From Thermodesulfobacteriota bacterium (lineage in GTDB: Bacteria > Desulfobacterota > Desulfobacteria > Desulfobacterales > RPRI01): a DNA stretch of 9,975 nt. Below the pieces are notes generated by a model. It was not told where the DNA came from, ran no database searches, and saw only the letters and a program-made list of their open reading frames with translations. The stretch covers positions 1-9,975 of the forward strand of contig JAUPLM010000002.1 in assembly GCA_030836965.1 (NCBI GenBank). The letters run 5' to 3'. The number at the start of each line of letters is the position of its first letter. Positions within the stretch are counted from its first letter, which is position 1. Positions 7,153 through 9,975 of this stretch are shown in pieces. A program made the translations under genes and the position numbers.

Positions 7153-7179
7153 ATGATGGACTTTTTACAAGTCCATCAT
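7153..7179 (-). other. Stem-loop downstream of cNMP-fold protein B gene
   Basis: An 11-bp perfect inverted repeat (7153-7163 and 7169-7179) has a 5-base loop. GGCCTGAT/ATCAGCC can extend it past an internal bulge. It lies 15 bases after the stop of the minus-strand gene ending at 7194. No T run follows on the minus strand, so it could be a processing or mRNA-stability hairpin or a factor-dependent terminator. Confidence 0.45.
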
Positions 7180-7193
7180 TATTATCAGCCCTT

Positions 7194-7700
7194 TCAAATC
7201 ACAAGGGCAAGATTTTCAATGTCATGGATATCATCTCTCAGCTCCGGATTTTCATCAAGGGTCTTCATGATCATCTTTGCCCGGATATCCATATTTTTTT
7301 TATACTGCCTGGCAATCCCAAGCATCATGTAATATGCCAGCTCGTGATTTTCCCTGAACAATTCCATCATCCTCTCCCCCGAAAGGGAGATCGTCTCGCA
7401 CGGTTCCTGGCATATGATCGTATAAGCGGAAGTAGATCCCTCAATGAACGCGGAGGAACCAAAAGAAGATCCGGATTGAATAAACTCAAATATAACATCT
7501 ATTTCAGGAGTGAGGGCCTTTTTCACCGCCACCTGCCCCATGATCAGCATGTAAAATGTATCCAGTTTTTCATGAACTGTCGCCAGCCGGGTGCCTGTTC
7601 CAAAAATGGTCAAATTGGCTTCCCTTGCGATGATTTCAAGCAAATGGCCCGGGAAATTCCTTAACATGTTGATACGCTTCAAATCTTCTGTTTTTACCAT
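7194..7700 (-). CDS. Stand-alone cyclic-nucleotide-binding-fold protein B
   Basis: This 168-residue protein is a paralogue of the one at 6568-7053. It has the same order of parts: LKRINMLRNFP helix, beta-roll YMLIMGQVAV, cassette region SFGSSAFIEGSTSAYTIICQEP, and a C-terminal helix ending in a charged tail (DENPELRDDIHDIENL). Both share the pattern (C)xEPxxxIxxSGxxMxxLF after the cassette. As in its partner, the canonical cassette Glu and Arg are replaced by small residues, so classic cAMP or cGMP binding is doubtful. No DNA-binding or catalytic domain follows. AGAGGT six bases upstream supports the ATG at 7700. A 140-bp gap with palindromes separates it from its partner, so co-transcription is possible but not certain. 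It probably senses a small molecule or acts as a protein-binding module; no pathway can be named. Confidence 0.87.
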   Translation of the reverse strand: MVKTEDLKRINMLRNFPGHLLEIIAREANLTIFGTGTRLATVHEKLDTFYMLIMGQVAVKKALTPEIDVIFEFIQSGSSFGSSAFIEGSTSAYTIICQEPCETISLSGERMMELFRENHELAYYMMLGIARQYKKNMDIRAKMIMKTLDENPELRDDIHDIENLALVI

Positions 7701-7732
7701 ATAAATACCTCTGGACTATGTTAAAACGTAAC

Positions 7733-7965
7733 AACTCAGGAGTCAGAATTCAGGAGCCGGAATCCGGAATAGAAGCAGCGTATGCCGTAAGCTTCTTACT
7801 GACTTCTTCAAGTTGAAACATTAACGCCAAACTATCATCACAACCAAGATCTTTCGTCAGAATTAGTACCGACGGTCTTCAAGAGAATATTGCGGTTTCG
7901 AAAATCCTGGAAAAGGGTTTTCTTTTCATTCTGACTCCTGAATTCTGGCTCCTGACTCCTGAGTT
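7733..7965. repeat. Non-coding element flanked by long inverted repeats
   Basis: AACTCAGGAGTCAG (7733-7746) is the exact reverse complement of CTGACTCCTGAGTT (7952-7965). Shared words around CAGAATTCAGGAG extend the similarity inward on both sides (about 7744-7758 and 7929-7950). The 233-bp unit fills the gap between two minus-strand genes, and its right end lies one base from the stop codon at 7967. The interior has no gene I can support. No target-site duplication is evident. It could be a miniature inverted-repeat element or paired dispersed intergenic repeats. Confidence 0.65.
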
Positions 7966-7966
7966 C

Positions 7967-9739
7967 TTATGTTAAAGCAAACATTAAAAGTATAAAAGAT
8001 ATGGCCACCGCTGCACCGATACCAACTGGCATGGTTCCTTCAAAAATATCGTTGTAAAGTCTTTTTTTCTTTATTTCCAGCCGTTCACCCCGGTAACCCA
8101 GCAGGAGCCAGATATTGACCGAAAAAAAGAGGGCGCTGTTAACGGCTGCACGGCTTAAGAAGGATGCAACTCCTTTGACGGATCTGATTAATACACCTTC
8201 GGTAACGCGGTTTAATGAATTCAAGCCGATATCCAGAACTATATAGGCTCCGCGTCCGAGCTTCCGATAGAACCAGTCAACATCCAGGTTAATTGATTTG
8301 ATTTCCGGGGGATAATATCCGGAAAGAATCAGAAGCGTAAACGCCAGGGCGCCGAACATTAACAGCTGGAGCTGGCCGACAACATGCGCACCGGTATACG
8401 GCACATAATCAACTGCAAACGGAAGAAGATTATATAACGGCTGAGGATATACGCCTATAAAGATACATGCAAACGCCGCGATACCCATTGCCAATACCAT
8501 ATTCCATGACGGGTCCTTGGCTCTTATGCCGGAATCATGCCCGAAAAAGGTGAAAAATGGAACCTTGATACCTGCATGATGAAACACACCCGCAGAGGCG
8601 AACTGCAATATGAGATAAACCAGAACCATCTTTTCATTTGCCGATGCCGTAACGACCATCGATTTGGAAACAAACCCTGAAAACAATGGAAACGCGGATA
8701 TGGATGCGGCTCCGACGATACAGAAAAGACAGGTCAAAGGCATTGTTTTATAAAGTCCGCCTATTTCCGTGCATTTGATCTTACCGGTCATCTGAAGCAC
8801 AGACCCCGCCGCCATGAAGAGCAGGCCTTTATAAAGAATATGGCAAAAGGCGTGCGCAACCGCGCCATTTAAGGCGAGCTGGGTGCCGATACCGGTACCG
8901 ACCAGCATGAATCCGATCTGATTCAACAGACTGTAAGCCAGTACTCTTCTGATATCGTTTTCAAGTACCGCGTAAAATATGGGTACAAACACCATAACCG
9001 CCCCGATCCAGATAAGCAGTTCAGTCCCGGGAAATGTCCTGATCAGAAGATATACGGCCGATTTGGTCGTAAAGGCGCTCAGAAAGACGGAGCTGGTCGG
9101 AGTCCCGTTGGGATAAGCATCGGGCAGCCATGCATGAAGGGGGATGGCAGCGGCATTCAGGGCTATCCCGATAAAAATCAGGTAAGAGTCAATGCCTGAA
9201 AGTCCGATATAATCAAATGCTATGCTTCCGGTTCTCTGGACATAGAGGACAATCCCGGCCAGAAGAAAAAGACCGCCTATCAGGTGGACCAGAATATACC
9301 TGAAGCCGGCTTCTCTTGATTCTCTGGTTCTGGATGCGATAATCAGGAAGGTCGAACTGACCGCCATGATTTCCCAGAAAAGATACAGGGACAGAAAATC
9401 ACCTGCCAGAACAACGCCGAGTGTCGCGCCGACATAGACAATTCCGGCAACATGCTGAAGATCATCTTCAACTTTCAGCGCAAACAGGATACCCAGAAAG
9501 GCCATGATGATGAAAATATAGCCAAACACCACGGAAAGCCTGTCAATTCTTCCCAATATAAGGTCATAGCCCCAGAAATTATATATCCAGATATTCCCGT
9601 GAGGAATATTCATCAGGACATATAAGGCTGCCGCAGGGATCAGCAACATATATATGGATTTGATCTTTCCTTTTAAGAAAGGGATCAGAATTGAACATAA
9701 GATAAATATTATTGCGGGGGGAAACATGCTATCAGTCAT
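7967..9739 (-). CDS. MrpD/NuoM-type proton-translocating membrane subunit
   Basis: This 590-residue polytopic inner-membrane protein belongs to the proton-conducting antiporter family (Proton_antipo_M) shared by Mrp Na+/H+ antiporters, complex I and membrane hydrogenases. It keeps the residues thought to form the ion path: Glu123 in LYLFWEIMAVS, Lys226 in SAFTTKSAVYLL, the HAWLPDAYP loop at about 202-210, NDIRRVLAYS near 261-270, and HxxYK (His300, Lys304). FPLFSGFVSK marks a later helix. The core resembles MrpD. The protein is about 100 residues longer than typical MrpD, with a C-terminal extension carrying a DVDWFYRK segment and two or more further helices. It begins 8 bp inside the preceding small gene (ATGACTGA overlap), so translation is probably coupled. 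Other subunits of the complex would lie upstream, beyond the right edge. Which complex it serves (Mrp, hydrogenase or other) cannot be decided here. Confidence 0.9.
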   Translation of the reverse strand: MTDSMFPPAIIFILCSILIPFLKGKIKSIYMLLIPAAALYVLMNIPHGNIWIYNFWGYDLILGRIDRLSVVFGYIFIIMAFLGILFALKVEDDLQHVAGIVYVGATLGVVLAGDFLSLYLFWEIMAVSSTFLIIASRTRESREAGFRYILVHLIGGLFLLAGIVLYVQRTGSIAFDYIGLSGIDSYLIFIGIALNAAAIPLHAWLPDAYPNGTPTSSVFLSAFTTKSAVYLLIRTFPGTELLIWIGAVMVFVPIFYAVLENDIRRVLAYSLLNQIGFMLVGTGIGTQLALNGAVAHAFCHILYKGLLFMAAGSVLQMTGKIKCTEIGGLYKTMPLTCLFCIVGAASISAFPLFSGFVSKSMVVTASANEKMVLVYLILQFASAGVFHHAGIKVPFFTFFGHDSGIRAKDPSWNMVLAMGIAAFACIFIGVYPQPLYNLLPFAVDYVPYTGAHVVGQLQLLMFGALAFTLLILSGYYPPEIKSINLDVDWFYRKLGRGAYIVLDIGLNSLNRVTEGVLIRSVKGVASFLSRAAVNSALFFSVNIWLLLGYRGERLEIKKKRLYNDIFEGTMPVGIGAAVAISFILLMFALT

Positions 9740-9974
9740 AGTAATTCTCTTTTTTCATCACGATCATTCTGAGAATTTTAGCCAGAAAAATAAGCAGTAC
9801 ACATGAAAAAAATCCATAGACAGCAGAAAATCCTTTAAAATACTCAAAAGAAAATGCCTGATGAGGATGAATAAAGAGCTCTGATATCAATAAAATGACC
9901 AGTGAGCAATAAAAGCATATCAATAGTTTTTTAACATTCTTTGGATTATCAAAGAGGGTGAGTTCTTTTTTCAT
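9732..9974 (-). CDS. Small two-helix membrane protein preceding the antiporter subunit
   Basis: This 80-residue protein has two hydrophobic segments, about 15-33 (KLLICFYCSLVILLISELF) and about 46-69 (SAVYGFFSCVLLIFLAKIL). Between them is a short loop with HPH (37-39), and the charged end is RMIVMKKENYYD. The AVYGF...C...L...AK.LR...M.KE.YYD pattern resembles small proteins I have seen described as hypothetical beside Mrp-like antiporter genes in Desulfobacterota; that recollection could not be checked. It overlaps the downstream antiporter subunit gene by 8 bp. The ATG at 9974 lies one base from the window edge, so its ribosome binding site is not visible and a longer N-terminus is possible. 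It may be an assembly or accessory subunit, which is inference. Confidence 0.75.
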   Translation of the reverse strand: MKKELTLFDNPKNVKKLLICFYCSLVILLISELFIHPHQAFSFEYFKGFSAVYGFFSCVLLIFLAKILRMIVMKKENYYD

Positions 9975-9975
9975 T

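Noticed and set aside
7086..7664. 192-codon plus-strand open frame
   Set aside because: It lies antisense to the cNMP-fold protein B gene, shows no protein-like pattern and includes the palindromic gap. It is a shadow of the real gene.
7815..7830. Minus-strand sigma-54-like element upstream of the cNMP-fold genes
   Set aside because: TGGC with correct spacing is followed by TTTC instead of TTGC, so the near-invariant G of the -12 element is missing.
7879..7881. Selenocysteine read-through of the TGA in the micro-ORF
   Set aside because: No SECIS-like hairpin or selenoprotein family is evident. A chance stop in non-coding DNA is the simpler explanation.

Overview
The window has moderate G+C content and looks like a chromosomal segment of an anaerobic delta-type proteobacterium, most plausibly a Desulfobacterota sulfate reducer or relative. 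This is inferred from four things: phosphoenolpyruvate (PEP)-synthase-like enzymes without the usual C-terminal barrel, a long TauE/SafE-type permease behind a sigma-54-like promoter, an Mrp/complex-I-type antiporter subunit preceded by a tiny membrane protein, and intergenic repeats built from short octamer or 'aggagtcag'-type words. No rRNA, tRNA or other taxonomic marker is present, so the assignment is tentative.

The left two thirds (1-6456) is all plus strand. It opens with the 3' part of a PEP-synthase-like gene cut by the window edge (ends 1522). A 224-bp gap follows with a good -24/-12 (sigma-54) promoter candidate, a short hairpin near the predicted transcript start and a strong ribosome binding site. 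Next is a two-gene unit, a TauE/SafE permease (1747-3036) overlapping by 4 bp a 228-residue protein with two predicted membrane helices (3033-3719), closed by a convincing rho-independent terminator (3744-3791). A second, complete PEP-synthase-like gene (3847-6456) follows. The two enzymes are clear paralogues. Each keeps the phosphohistidine swivelling domain, and the complete one keeps the ATP-grasp domain. In both, the PEP/pyruvate-binding barrel is replaced by the same ~289-residue domain, which I do not recognise.

The right third (6568-9974) is all minus strand, convergent with the left block. Reading leftwards from the right edge, it holds an 80-residue two-helix membrane protein, a 590-residue MrpD/NuoM-type proton-translocating subunit overlapping it by 8 bp, a 266-bp gap occupied by an inverted-repeat element, and two tandem paralogous stand-alone cyclic-nucleotide-binding-fold proteins (168 and 161 residues). 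These two lack a DNA-binding domain and the usual phosphate-binding Glu and Arg. The 111-bp gap between the convergent blocks carries a weak hairpin and four tandem octamers.

Functionally, the left block suggests a sigma-54-controlled anion (possibly sulfur oxyanion or sulfonate) transport module bracketed by two atypical ATP-dependent phosphotransferases. The right block is the end of an ion-translocating antiporter operon followed by two putative ligand-sensing or adaptor proteins. A functional link between the blocks is not shown by the sequence. The pair of dikinase-like proteins with a novel acceptor-side domain is the most interesting content.
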